A stretch of DNA of 64,000 nt from CAVQRC01 sp963715045 (GCA_963715045.1 CAVQRC010000039.1:248001-312000); one strand, 5' to 3'. Counted from the stretch's first letter, positions 8,926-18,162 are shown. Numbers and translations: made by a program. Notes: generated by a model from the sequence alone, not told the origin.

Positions 8926-9888
8926 ATGACATGCATCTGGCCCGTCCCGCAACTTCAATACATGTCGCTGAATGATGTCCGCGAGTCCCGTGAGGTCGTA
9001 CTGGTATGCAGTCCGGCTGCCTGGGACGCCGTATCTCCGCGACTGCGAATCGACGTCCGTACACATTGCGAAGTTCGCCATGCGACCGAAGACCACTTCC
9101 GCCAACTCGCTCACGTCGCAACCGGAGAAGTCGTCTATGCGGTCGGCGGGGGACTGGCCGTCGACGCGGCGAAGTACATCGCCTCACGTGCCGAATTGCC
9201 GCTCGTTTCCATCCCCACGGCGATGTCGGTCGACGCGTTTTTTACCTGGGCCACGGGCGTCCGCCAGGACGGGTGCGTGAAGTACTTCGAAACGAAACCG
9301 CCCGATTACGTGGTCGTTGATTTCGACGTACTCGCCGAAGCGCCTCGGGAAGTTCGGGCGGCCGGGATCTGCGACGTACTCTCGATCGCGACCGGGTCCG
9401 CCGACTGGGAATACGCCCACCACCGCGAGCGGAATCCCGCCGGGATGGCGTATTCGCCGACCGTCGCCGGCATGGCCCGGTCGATTCTGCAGCACGCTCT
9501 GGATGCCGCCGAGTCAGCCGGCCGCGGCGAACCCGACGGGCTTCGCGTGCTCATCGAGGCCCTCGTCATGGAAGTGCAGTTGTGCAATCTCATCGGGCAC
9601 AGCCGGCCCGAAGAGGGAAGCGAGCATTACTTCGCCTATTGCGCCGAGCAGCTATCCGATAGCGAGCATTCCCACGGCGAACTCGTGGGTCCGGGCATCG
9701 TTGAGATGGCTCGGCAGCACGACCTCGACGTGGCACCCCTCGAACGTGCCTTGAGGGACTGTCATGTCCCGCTCGACCGCTTACCCGAGGCTACGGTGCA
9801 ACAGGTTCTCCGCGAGCTGCCCGCGTACTGCCGCCGCCATGCCCTGCCCCATGGCATCGCCCACGACCTTGACCACCAGCAAGTCTAG
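8926..9888 (+). CDS. Glycerol-1-phosphate dehydrogenase-like protein (iron/zinc ADH superfamily)
   Basis: A 320-residue protein of the dehydroquinate synthase-like fold. The dinucleotide site AVGGGLAVDAAKYIA is followed by metal ligands expected for the family: Asp in GICDVLSIATGSADWE, His in SEHYFAY and His in SHGELVGPGI. It is closest in appearance to the AraM/EgsA group of sn-glycerol-1-phosphate dehydrogenases (Fe-ADH_2) rather than GldA, although related families act on other polyols. Lying 20 bp after cls, it suggests a role in membrane lipid headgroup or backbone supply. The TAG stop merges into an R1 palindrome. Confidence 0.8.
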   Translation: MTCIWPVPQLQYMSLNDVRESREVVLVCSPAAWDAVSPRLRIDVRTHCEVRHATEDHFRQLAHVATGEVVYAVGGGLAVDAAKYIASRAELPLVSIPTAMSVDAFFTWATGVRQDGCVKYFETKPPDYVVVDFDVLAEAPREVRAAGICDVLSIATGSADWEYAHHRERNPAGMAYSPTVAGMARSILQHALDAAESAGRGEPDGLRVLIEALVMEVQLCNLIGHSRPEEGSEHYFAYCAEQLSDSEHSHGELVGPGIVEMARQHDLDVAPLERALRDCHVPLDRLPEATVQQVLRELPAYCRRHALPHGIAHDLDHQQV

Positions 9889-9912
9889 TGGGTCACTCTC
9901 GCCGAGAGTGAC
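9888..9912. repeat. Solitary R1 palindrome at a stop codon
   Basis: TCACTCTCGCCGAGAGTGA occupies 9893-9911. The string GTGGGTCACTCTC begins on the G of the TAG stop of the preceding gene. The same arrangement is seen at 44134. It could act as a 3' hairpin or terminator. Confidence 0.85.
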
Positions 9913-10089
9913 AGCATCACGAACCACCTCCAGGTTCCTCATCCACGTCCAGCACTGCGGCTTGACGCCACGATGAAATGCTTGGCCTCCTGACCTGACC
10001 CATCACACCACGCGTGACACGCCGCAAGTGGGCACCGGCGGCACCCACTTGCAGCCTTCCAGTCCATGCGCTAACTTGATGCCAACGGC

Positions 10090-10163
10090 GTCCCCGTAGC
10101 TCAACTGGATAGAGTGTCGGCCTCCGAAGCCGAAGGTTAGTGGTTCGAATCCACTCGGGGATA
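10090..10163 (+). tRNA. tRNA-Arg (anticodon CCG)
   Basis: A full cloverleaf can be drawn. Acceptor stem GTCCCCG/CGGGGAT (G-U closing pair), D stem GCTC/GAGT, anticodon stem TCGGC/GCCGA with loop CTCCGAA giving anticodon CCG, five-base variable loop, T stem AGTGG/CCACT with loop TTCGAAT, and discriminator A. No CCA is encoded. It reads CGG codons. No integrase or attachment repeat lies next to it. Confidence 0.97.
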
Positions 10164-10519
10164 CTAGACCAGGACGGCGACTTGCGATCAATAAGTCTGA
10201 GCGTCCGAACGAGAGCTTCTGTTCGAGTAGTTGTGTGAAAATCCATAGGTGTTGCGGCTGATGGAGACGATTCTCGATTAGTGCCAGAAGCATCGCTCTC
10301 CGGATACCTACCAGCGGCATCGCTGGACGGCGCTTTCCCACGGCGCTTTCCCACGGCGACTTTCCCACGGCAATCATGCCGCATAGCGTTGTTGCGCACC
10401 CGTCGAATGGGTTGCGCCTCGCAGATCGCGGACATCAGACGGCGGTTGTGGCACGGCTCGTGGGTTGCATAGGGCCGAAAAGGCTTTTCAGATTTACACG
10501 ACTTGTTCTTTCTGTCCGC
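10164..10519. other. Intergenic stretch with a short tandem repeat
   Basis: No gene recognised. At 10328-10367 the unit CGGCGCTTTCCCA is repeated three times, the third with an extra A. Nothing else of note was seen. Confidence 0.5.
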
Positions 10520-10870
10520 TCAGAAGTCTGGACGTGCGACTTGCAGGATATGACGTCCGGCGTGCTCGAGATGGCCTTCAATGCTGAGCGTATTCTGCCG
10601 CTCGCCGCGCTGCTGGCTCTTATAATCCGGGTCAACGGCGATGTGTTGTATGCCGCCGTCATGGGCCTGCAACAACCATCGCAAGAACGGGATAGGCTCC
10701 AGAGTTGCCACGGTGTATTCTTCGCCCCAGCCGGCCTGTTCAATATAGGCCGCGGCTCGAGATGGATCGGTAAAGACGGCGATCGCCTCTTCTCTCTCCT
10801 TCGGTCCAGCCGTGAAGACGATTGTTTCGAGTGAAGGCACTGATGCCCGGCTGATCAAATAACACGCCAT
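10520..10870 (-). CDS. Hypothetical protein, 116 residues
   Basis: Not recognised. The frame is supported by a good ribosome site (AAGGAAAAC) before the ATG and by a soluble, mixed alpha/beta-like composition: MACYLISRASVPSLE, then FTDPSRAAAYIEQAG, suggestive of a small fold with an N-terminal strand. There is no signal peptide, membrane segment or Cys motif. It sits alone between the tRNA and the glycosidase gene in sequence that looks less GC-rich than the flanks. Confidence 0.6.
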   Translation of the reverse strand: MACYLISRASVPSLETIVFTAGPKEREEAIAVFTDPSRAAAYIEQAGWGEEYTVATLEPIPFLRWLLQAHDGGIQHIAVDPDYKSQQRGERQNTLSIEGHLEHAGRHILQVARPDF

Positions 10871-11034
10871 TTCTGTTTTCCTTACATAGGTAGGCTGTCT
10901 GCCGATGCGACGTTGCCAAGTGTGTGCCAGCAAAACCGTGTGTTGTTTTTCAACAAGGACGGCAGGTGTCAAGAGGACTCGCTTTCGCGGAAACCATTCG
11001 CCTTGACCTGGCGAAGGCGACCTAAGGGGCGTTG

Positions 11035-12627
11035 CTAGCCCGTAACTAAATGATCGTCGGACTGATAAGGTGAGCGCATCCGGCGGAGTTCAACATCCGA
11101 GAGTTCTAGCTCGGCGGTCTCCAGATAGACACCCAAACAGCCCTCCCGAAATGTCTGGTCGACGAGGGATAACAAGACGTGTCCGCCGATCGAAAACTCG
11201 AGGTAGCTGCCAAAAGCGATGAGCTGAACGTGCGCTTCACTGGTGCGCTGGCTGTGCCAATAGCCGTCCTGCAATGATGCGAACTGCATCATATTCTCGC
11301 CGTCGGAGACGGGCCCGGTTTTCCAACTGCGAAGTTGTGCCACTCCCTTCAACATGTCCAGCGACAAGTAATAGCCGTCATGGCTTTGCGGGTCGAGTCG
11401 AAAGACGAGGCCGCACTTCCCCTGACCACGAATCCTGAGCAAGGCTCGGAATCGAAAACAAGCGAACGACTCCTCGAAAATAAAGGCCTGAAAACCTGCC
11501 TCGCTTTTCAGCTCCCATCGATTACTGACATTCCGACACTCCTGCTGTCCGTTGGAGGCAGGCTTCAATGGTCGCAATTCGCCCGTTTCGACTGGGCGAT
11601 TCATCCAGTTCTCTTCCAGCTCCTCAAAGGTTGTGATTCGCAGTAGTCCATCGTCGGTTCGCACGAGACGTTTCGGGGGTGGCATGACGTTGCAGGAGGT
11701 TCGGTCGGCGCCATCCATCACGAAAAAATTCCATAGCAGCCACCCTTTTGCATCCTGGCTGACGCGACCAGCATAGTTGCCCTTCGCCATGAGCACGTTG
11801 TCGTGATAGCTTCGCCACGGACTGCCTATTCTGTCTGTGTGCCAGTAGCGAATCTTGGCATCCTCTCGAATGCTGCCAATCAAGTAGTATTCGCCTTCGA
11901 GGTTGATCAGATTTGGAACCTCGATGTCATCATACAGCTGCGGCGTATGAAGCGGCGGCATTGCCGTGAAGCGATTCGCCGCCGTTTCGCGCAGCACGCT
12001 GACGCAACCTCGCCGAATGATCGGACCTTCTTTAATGCGGCCAGCGCAGAGCAACCATCCTTGGTCCCCTTCACGGAAATAGAAGGGGTCGCGAAAGCTG
12101 ATCCACCGGCGTCCTTCGTCGACAGAGGCCTCGTAATACCGTGAATCGGGTTCCAACGGAAAACAACTGGACCCGTCGAACACCGCGTAATGTTCGTCCG
12201 GGGTCTGCCGACGGCTCAGTTGGCGAGCTCGCTTCACCGCTTCCGGATCATGTGGACCTCGCGTATCACGCCAGTCGACAGGTGCTTTGCTCCAATGAAA
12301 CAGGTCTTCGCTCGTTGCCAAACCGATACGCTGAAGTCGACCCTGCTCACGACGCGACAGGCCCGTGTAGAACATTCTCCAGCGTCCGACATGATGTGGA
12401 TCGGGCGAGACATGCATGGTCCACAACATCAGATCATCCCAGCTTCCGGGGTCGCCGATAAAAAGCGCATTAGTGACGCGACGCCAGTTAACACCATTGG
12501 TGCTGACTGCGTGCGCGATAAAATCGTGGTTCGGCAGCACCAAATGGAACAGATGGTAAAGTCCGTCGTGGTACAAGACGTCAACATCGCCGATTGCCTT
12601 TCGGCTTCCTTTCGTTTCGGTAAACAT
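11035..12627 (-). CDS. GH32/GH43-like glycoside hydrolase with C-terminal beta-sandwich
   Basis: A 530-residue protein whose first 330 residues look like a five-bladed propeller glycosidase of the beta-fructosidase superfamily. It has an early aspartate strand (GDVDVLYHDGLYHLFH), an RDP motif (WISFRDPFYF) and a conserved Glu in DIEVPNLINLEGEYYLIGS. These are the positions of the nucleophile, transition-state stabiliser and acid/base in GH32/GH43. The last 170 residues resemble a lectin-like beta-sandwich (CGLVFRLDPQSHDGYYLSLD). There is no signal peptide, so it is probably cytoplasmic or the start is mis-set; the ribosome site is weak. Substrate cannot be named. Base composition looks lower in GC than neighbouring genes, hinting at transfer. 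Confidence 0.75.
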   Translation of the reverse strand: MFTETKGSRKAIGDVDVLYHDGLYHLFHLVLPNHDFIAHAVSTNGVNWRRVTNALFIGDPGSWDDLMLWTMHVSPDPHHVGRWRMFYTGLSRREQGRLQRIGLATSEDLFHWSKAPVDWRDTRGPHDPEAVKRARQLSRRQTPDEHYAVFDGSSCFPLEPDSRYYEASVDEGRRWISFRDPFYFREGDQGWLLCAGRIKEGPIIRRGCVSVLRETAANRFTAMPPLHTPQLYDDIEVPNLINLEGEYYLIGSIREDAKIRYWHTDRIGSPWRSYHDNVLMAKGNYAGRVSQDAKGWLLWNFFVMDGADRTSCNVMPPPKRLVRTDDGLLRITTFEELEENWMNRPVETGELRPLKPASNGQQECRNVSNRWELKSEAGFQAFIFEESFACFRFRALLRIRGQGKCGLVFRLDPQSHDGYYLSLDMLKGVAQLRSWKTGPVSDGENMMQFASLQDGYWHSQRTSEAHVQLIAFGSYLEFSIGGHVLLSLVDQTFREGCLGVYLETAELELSDVELRRMRSPYQSDDHLVTG

Positions 12628-12852
12628 GTCGAAAATCGCCTATTCGACAAAGCCGCGTGTGCAAATCGGGCGTCTTGGTAGGACGGAAAGCTCCTGGACG
12701 TCTGCAATGGTTTTCTATGCGTCACTCTGCGGGGTGGCTGCGCCAGGGTGGTTGGGCCAGGGTAGCGCGGCTACGCGCCGCAAGTTCCCCAATGCCGAAA
12801 ATGCATTGGTGACTAGTTTCCTTGACAGCATCTCAAAGCTGGCCGCGGCCGT
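12628..12852. other. Intergenic stretch upstream of the glycosidase
   Basis: Upstream region of the minus-strand glycosidase. A GC-rich patch (12735-12785) with GGCTGCGCCAGGGTGGTTGG-like sequence is reminiscent of eroded interspersed repeats. No gene seen. Confidence 0.35.
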
Positions 12853-13660
12853 CTAGTGCTGCCGTCCAGTGGTAGCCGTGCTTTCATTTTCTCGGCGCTC
12901 ACTTCCGGACGGAGCGAATGACCCCGGTAGATGAAAGGAATCAAACAGTGATGCATTGGCTCCTCGGCGAATCCGGCGTATCGTGACCAAGATGCCCAGT
13001 TGCGTCGCGGTCGGTACGTGCCACACCCGCTGCGTGCCGTCGCCATGTGACGATACGAGCAGTTGGTCATCTTGCGACCAGGCCAGGGACCTGACCTCTC
13101 CACTCGACGAGCGCTGACAAATCAGGCGACCGTCGCTCGCATCCATGATCTGAATAAAACCGTTCGTGTGTCCCGACGCGAGGAGATTCCTGTTGTTGGC
13201 GAAGGCGACACACAAGCACTCGGACCGGATGGGAATACGCTGCGTCTGTGACCAGGTGCCGGACTCGCAGAGGAATAGCTCGTTGAAATCTCCGCCGCAT
13301 GCGAGGCTTCGTCCATTCGGAGAGAAATCGAGATATCCGTCCGTCTCCGCAGGGAGCTGCGATCTGCGTGTTGTCTGGCGTAAACTCGACCGTGTTGGCC
13401 GTGGCAGGCAGGTCCAATCGCACGCAGACTTCGGATTCCGACGCGTGCGCGTGATCAAGCGCCTCCGCCGCCTGGATGATCAGTTCGGCAGCTGCTCGAC
13501 ATCGATCCCTGACGCCGGAAGAGGGCGTGGTCGACAGTGACATTGCGGCCAGAGTATGGCTTTCGAGACTGGTCCGCGGGGATTCGACGTTACGCGTGCT
13601 CTTCTCGTCCGCGTTGGGCGATTCGCCGGCAGCAGGCGTCGGGACAACACTCCGGCCCAA
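12853..13660 (-). pseudogene. Decayed Ser/Thr kinase-WD40 fusion gene
   Basis: Two overlapping frames must be joined. The upstream one ends with AAELIIQAAEALDHAHA, the helix that precedes HRD in planctomycete kinases, then turns directly into beta-propeller text (ANTVEFTPDNTQIAAPCGDG). The downstream one continues with WD40 blades (YLDFSPNGRSLACGG, LACGHT-like LASGHTNGFIQIMD, VRSLAWSQDDQLLVSSHGDG). The HRD, DWG and activation loop are missing, so a deletion fused kinase N-lobe remnants to the WD40 part, and at least one frameshift (around 13.3 kb) followed. It cannot encode an active kinase. Confidence 0.75.
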
Positions 13661-13680
13661 TGTCGCGCTGAGGTCGACGC

Positions 13681-13911
13681 GTGCGCTCGAATGACAACAG
13701 AATGTATTGGTCTGACGCCGATCTGGGCGTGATCGAGACGGCGAGTCTGGACGGCAGCGAAAGGATGGCGATCATCACAGGGCTAGCGGACCCCGTTGGG
13801 CTTTCACTCGTTTCCCAAGGCGTTCCAGAGCCATGCACGTTAATGATGACACTTTGCGGCATGTTGTTCCTTACCGGTGTTGCCCGAAACCGACGACCGA
13901 ATCGACGCTGA
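13681..13911 (+). pseudogene. C-terminal remnant of a PEP-CTERM YWTD-repeat protein
   Basis: A 76-residue frame ending in a PEP-CTERM sorting signal: VPEP, a hydrophobic stretch (CTLMMTLCGMLFLTGVA) and the basic tail RNRRPNRR. Before it is one YWTD-propeller blade (MYWSDADLGVIETASLDG). Intact relatives would carry a signal peptide and several blades, so this is the tail end only. The start codon is not trustworthy. PEP-CTERM proteins are processed by exosortase and exported; no exosortase gene is in the window. Confidence 0.75.
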
Positions 13912-14444
13912 GAACTCCACCACTGGCGCCGCATCGGGAAAACGGCTGGTGCGTCAACGCTGCCAACGCTCGCCGACCGACCATGCAGGGTTTCCGCGCT
14001 GCCAGCGCGCCCTAGACGACATGGCAGGCCGCCCGACTTGCGCGAGCAGTCGGTCCGGGTCTTGACGGTCCGGCGCGTGAAGAGCTTATCGGAAAAATCT
14101 CGATGAGCGTGTCCCACGGCCGGGGAATCTGGTAGCCGGAGCTGGTTTTCGGATCGGCTCTGAACACGTTTCGCGAATCTCGCGTTGCTTCCAGACGCAT
14201 GGACATTGAGGAGTTGGTGTACCTCTTCGAAACGGGTAGAGTGGTCCTCAAAAGTTACACCACTGGGCCGTCTTGCCGTGGGGCACTCGTCCCCCCACCC
14301 CGGACTCGCGCATTCCATTGGCGAGAGAACGTCCCAATCGGCAGTGAGCCGTGCAGCGCCGTCCACCTACCCCAACCCTTTTGTCCACCTGCGTAACTCT
14401 TTCGCTGTCCTGCATTTACCTGCTTGAGAAAGGTGCCGCGTCCG
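13912..14444. other. Gene-free stretch with one R2 repeat
   Basis: Over 500 bp without recognisable coding content between the PEP-CTERM remnant and the universal stress protein. It contains an R2 element at 14099-14161. The remaining sequence may be eroded coding DNA but I could not assign it. Confidence 0.4.
14099..14161 (-). repeat. R2 dispersed repeat, copy a
   Basis: About 63 bp. Read on the plus strand it starts CTCGATGAGCGTGTCCCACG and ends TTTTCGGATCGGCTCTGA. It is almost identical to the copy at 23791. No intact stop codon of a neighbouring gene is attached here. Confidence 0.85.
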
Positions 14445-14895
14445 ATGTCCAAGACAATCCTGTTTACAACCGACTACTCCCCGGGCAGCGACGAGGTCCT
14501 CAAGTTGGCGACGACGCTCGCTCGCGAGCAGGAGGCCAAACTGCTGATTGCTCATGTGACGATGTTGGAGAAATTCCCGGTGGGGGAGCATTTCGCCGAA
14601 GATCCCGAACCAGATCCAGCGGAAATGAAGGCCCTCCAGGCGATTGTCCCGCCCGACTCCAACGTTCCGTTTGAGCATCGACTTCTGTATGGCGAGCCAG
14701 GTAGCGTCGGAAGAGACAAAACCGGCTGACGAGATCATCAAGCTGGTGAAGCAGGAGAATGTCGACATGATCGTGCTGGGCACTCATGGCCGCACGGGGC
14801 TCAGGCATTTACTCATGGGTAGCGTGACCGAGTCCCTGGTGCGACACGCACCCTGTGCGGTAGTAACGGTCCGGCTTCCCAAGGAGACCGGCTGA
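14445..14895 (+). pseudogene. Universal stress protein (UspA family), frameshifted
   Basis: A UspA-domain protein broken by one indel. The first frame gives SKTILFTTDYSPGSDEVLK and ends at LLYGEPGS. The second resumes at SEETKPADEIIKLV and gives the ATP-binding signature IVLGTHGRTGLRHLLMGS and the end APCAVVTVRLP. Total length is 451 nt, one base more than 150 codons, so a single inserted base near 14705 explains it. Both halves are otherwise clean. This may be a sequencing error rather than true loss. The HlyD remnant starts one base after the stop. Confidence 0.85.
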
Positions 14896-14896
14896 G

Positions 14897-15067
14897 ATGT
14901 CGATTGGTTTGCGAGTCCTCGCCCTGCTGCTCGTGATCGCCGGAGGGGCCGGTGGATTCTGGTATTGGCGGAACTCGCAGCAGACCTCCGACGACAGTCA
15001 ACTCGTCGTGTTCGGCAACGTCGATGTGCGGCAAGTCTTGATGGTCGCGATTCGAACACGGCGCTAA
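14897..15067 (+). pseudogene. Truncated HlyD-type membrane-fusion protein N-terminus
   Basis: A 56-residue frame with an N-terminal membrane helix (VLALLLVIAGGAGGFWYW) and the phrase VVFGNVDVRQV, which in HlyD/YbhG-type adaptors opens the barrel-sandwich domain. It then runs into unrelated residues and stops. The coiled coil, lipoyl and barrel domains are missing. The ATG follows a Usp stop directly, implying a former operon. Confidence 0.6.
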
Positions 15068-15501
15068 TCACGCTCGGCTATGCCAGCACAATCGTCAGTC
15101 AGTTCATGGCCAATGGCTCTGATCGCGGCGAGCACGCTCACTTCCGCAGCGTGGTTGTTTCGACGGCGAATGTATTGATCCTGAAGCCTCCTCGAAAAGA
15201 TTTCGCGGGCAGCCGCCGGTCGCCCATCGGGTCGCATTGGTGTACCCTACGATCGCGCTGCTCGGAGAAGGTTCCACGGAACGCTTGCCGAGGGCCAGTT
15301 CCATGGGCGCCGGGTACTCCCCGCAGCCGAGATCCGGGTGCTGGGTCCGTGCCTTCGACTTGGTATTCAGAGCCTTTGTGTTCAGAGCCGATCCCAGGAT
15401 CGGTTTCAGCAACCGAATTCTCCGGCCGTGGGACACGTTCACTGAGTTCTTCGGATCGGCTAAGCTGCTTTCGACGCAGGATTGTTACAGGAAACCCAGA
15501 C
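15068..15501. other. Gene-free stretch upstream of pgm with one R2 repeat
   Basis: The pgm frame is open upstream through this region but the translation is not family-like, so it is non-coding or eroded. It contains the R2 copy at 15384-15449 and the pgm ribosome site AGGAAA. Confidence 0.45.
15384..15449 (+). repeat. R2 dispersed repeat, copy b
   Basis: Starts AGAGCCGATCCCAGGATCGG and ends CCGTGGGACACGTTCACTGA on the plus strand. It is preceded by GTGTTC, as copy a is on its own strand. Confidence 0.8.
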
Positions 15502-17157
15502 ATGGCGCTATCCCCTCTCGCTGGCAAGCCAGCTCCCCCGGAAATGCTCGTAGATCTGACGCAGCTCGAGCGTGAGTACTTCGACCGCCGCCCCGATACG
15601 GGCAACCCCAGCGAGCTGGTGAGCTTCGGTACCAGCGGGCATCGGGGCTCGCCGTTTCGGGGTTCCTTCACCGAGGGGCACATTCTGGCGACCACCCAGG
15701 CGATCTGCGACTATCGGCAGAGTCACGGCACCGACGGGCCGCTCTACATGGGCAAGGATACCCACGCGCTGTCCGCGGCGGCCCAGCGGACCGCGCTGGA
15801 AGTGCTCGCGGGGAACGGCGTGGAAACCATCATCCAGGTGAACGACGCGGTCACACCGACGCCGGTCATTTCGCGGGCGATTCTGGTTTACAACCGGGGT
15901 CGAACCGAGCATCTGGCCGACGGTATCATCATCACGCCCTCGCACAATCCGCCGGAGGACGGCGGTTTCAAGTACAACTCGACCAACGGCGGCCCTGCGG
16001 ACGTCGACATCACCGGTTGGGTCCAGCAACGGGCGAATGAGCTGCTACGGGAAGGAAACCGGGGCGTTCAGCGGGTCCCTTTCGAGGCAGCGCTCAAGGC
16101 TGCCACGACGCACGAGGAAGACTTCGTGATGCCGTACGTCAAGGATCTGAAAAACATCGTCGATATGGACGCGATCCGGGGGGCAGGACTCAAGCTGGGC
16201 GTCGACCCGCTGGGTGGCGCCGCGGAGCCCTACTGGGAGCCGATCAACTCCGTGTACGGCCTGGATATCGCCGTTGTGAACCCGGTCCTCGACCCCACGT
16301 TTTCTTTCATGACCGTGGATCATGACGGCAAGATCCGCATGGACCCGTCCAGTCCCTACGCCATGGCCGGGCTCGTCGGATTGAAAGATCAGTACCAGGT
16401 GGCGTTCGCCAACGACCCGGATTCCGATCGGCATGGCGTGGTCGTGCCGTCGGTGGGGTTGATGAATCCCAACCACTACCTGGCCGTCGCCATCCGCTAC
16501 CTGCTGACGCACCGCAACTGGCCCGCGGATGTCGCGGTCGGAAAGACGCTGGTCAGCAGCGGCATGATCGACCGCGTGGTCAACGGCCTGGGCCGTCGAT
16601 TGTGCGAGGTGCCCGTGGGCTTCAAGTGGTTCGTGCCGGGACTCTTCGACGGCTCCATGTGTTTCGGTGGCGAGGAGAGTGCCGGAGCGAGCTTTCTGCG
16701 GCTTGACGGCACCGTCTGGTCGACGGACAAGGACGGTCTTATCATGGACCTCCTGGCGGCCGAAATCACCGCCCGCACGGAGAACGACCCGGGCGTCCAC
16801 TACCAGCAACTCGAGGCCGAGTTCGGCTCTCCTTGTTACACCCGCCTTGACGCCCCGGCGACACCTGAACAAAAGAGTCGGCTGAGCCGGTTGTCGCCCG
16901 CGGCCGTCGCCGCTCCCCAGCTCGCCGGCGAACCGATCCGCGACAAACTGACCACCGCCCCGGGGAATGACGCTCCGATCGGTGGATTGAAGGTCGTGGC
17001 GGACAGCGGCTGGTTTGCCGCCCGACCCTCCGGCACTGAAAACATCTACAAGATTTATGCGGAGAGTTTCAAGGATCAGGCGCACCTGGACGCGATTGTC
17101 AGCGAAGCTCAGCAGATCGTCGACGAGGCGCTCCAGTCCGCGGATCCTGCTGCATAA
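15502..17157 (+). CDS. pgm: Alpha-D-glucose phosphate-specific phosphoglucomutase
   Basis: A 551-residue cytoplasmic enzyme interconverting glucose-1-phosphate and glucose-6-phosphate. Length matches the E. coli Pgm type. Motifs in order: substrate loop FGTSGHRG near the start, the phosphoserine loop TPSHNPPEDGGFKYN, the metal loop DPDSDRHG, the sugar-binding GGEESAG and the phosphate-binding RPSGTENIYKIY. The ATG at ALSPLAGKP follows AGGAAACCCAGAC; frames further upstream are spurious. An aldolase gene follows 106 bp later, so central carbon genes are grouped here. Confidence 0.96.
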   Translation: MALSPLAGKPAPPEMLVDLTQLEREYFDRRPDTGNPSELVSFGTSGHRGSPFRGSFTEGHILATTQAICDYRQSHGTDGPLYMGKDTHALSAAAQRTALEVLAGNGVETIIQVNDAVTPTPVISRAILVYNRGRTEHLADGIIITPSHNPPEDGGFKYNSTNGGPADVDITGWVQQRANELLREGNRGVQRVPFEAALKAATTHEEDFVMPYVKDLKNIVDMDAIRGAGLKLGVDPLGGAAEPYWEPINSVYGLDIAVVNPVLDPTFSFMTVDHDGKIRMDPSSPYAMAGLVGLKDQYQVAFANDPDSDRHGVVVPSVGLMNPNHYLAVAIRYLLTHRNWPADVAVGKTLVSSGMIDRVVNGLGRRLCEVPVGFKWFVPGLFDGSMCFGGEESAGASFLRLDGTVWSTDKDGLIMDLLAAEITARTENDPGVHYQQLEAEFGSPCYTRLDAPATPEQKSRLSRLSPAAVAAPQLAGEPIRDKLTTAPGNDAPIGGLKVVADSGWFAARPSGTENIYKIYAESFKDQAHLDAIVSEAQQIVDEALQSADPAA

Positions 17158-17263
17158 CTCGAAAGCGTTTTTCAAAACCTCGTTTCTGGGCCCCAGGGCC
17201 GCCAGGAAAAGTGGTCACAACACCGATTGCAAAAAAACTCTATCGAAATCTGAAGGAGAAGTG

Positions 17264-18162
17264 ATGGCTCGCGAACTCGACCCAAATCAACTGGAAAAAC
17301 TCAAGTCAGATCCCGGCTTCATTGCCGCACTCGACCAGAGCGGTGGCAGCACGCCCGTGCGCTGGCCCATTACGGAATCAAGGAGGATGCGTGGTCCAGC
17401 GACGAAGAAATGTTCACGCTCGTGCATCAGATGCGAAGCCGCATCATGACCAGCCCCGGCTTCACCGGAGAGCGGATCCTGGCGGCCATCCTGTTCGAGA
17501 ACACGATGGACAGGGAGGTCGAGGGGCACCCCACGGCCGAGTACCTGTGGAGTGTCAAGCACGTCGTGCCGATTCTGAAAGTCGACAAGGGCCTGGCACC
17601 CGAGCACGACGGGGTTCAGTTGATGAAGCCCATCCCCGACCTTGATCCCTTGCTCGAAAAGGCGGCCGCGAAGGGCATCTTCGGTACCAAGATGCGGTCC
17701 GTGATCAAGCACGCCAACGCGGCCGGCGTGAAGGCGATTGTCGCTCAGCAGTTCGAAATCGCGGCGCGGATCATCGCCGCCGGGCTGGTACCGATTGTCG
17801 AGCCGGAAGTAGACATTCACTGCCCTGAAAAAGCTCAGGCCGAGGAGATGCTCAAAGCGAACATCCTCGCGCATCTCAACAAACTGGGAGATGGTCAGCT
17901 CGTCATGTTGAAGCTCACCCTGCCCGAGCAGAATGATTTCTACATGGAGTTCGTCCAGCACCCGAACGTCTTGAGGGTGGTTGCCTTGTCGGGCGGCTAC
18001 ACGCAGGCGGAAGCCAACGACCGCCTGCGCAAGCAGCATGGCGTCGTGGCGAGCTTTTCGCGGGCCCTGGCCGAGGGGCTCACGGCCCAGCAATCCGACG
18101 CCCAGTTCAACGCGATGCTGGATGGATCGATTCAAAAAATCTATGACGCGTCGATCACCTAG
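17264..18162 (+). pseudogene. Class I fructose-bisphosphate aldolase, single-base frameshift
   Basis: Start MARELDPNQLEKLKSD with AAGGAGA upstream. The frame breaks just after LDQSGGSTP and resumes as ALAHYGIKEDAWSSDEEM in another frame, then runs cleanly to the end with VPILKVDKGLAPE, GTKMRSVIK and VEPEVDIHCPEKA. The gene is 899 nt; one added base near 17358 (an AAG codon reduced to two bases) restores 900 nt and a 299-residue protein of the expected size. Everything else is conserved, so I suspect an assembly error in a working gene for the glycolytic/gluconeogenic aldolase. Confidence 0.88.

Noticed and set aside
10090..10163. tRNA-Arg as the attachment site of the integrase at 48.9 kb
   Set aside because: They are 39 kb apart with conserved chromosomal genes between, and I found no copy of the tRNA 3' end near the integrase.
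14965..15501. N-terminal extension of phosphoglucomutase by 179 residues
   Set aside because: The extension is Arg/Ser-rich, contains an R2 repeat and is not part of the Pgm family; the ATG with AGGAAA upstream gives the normal length.
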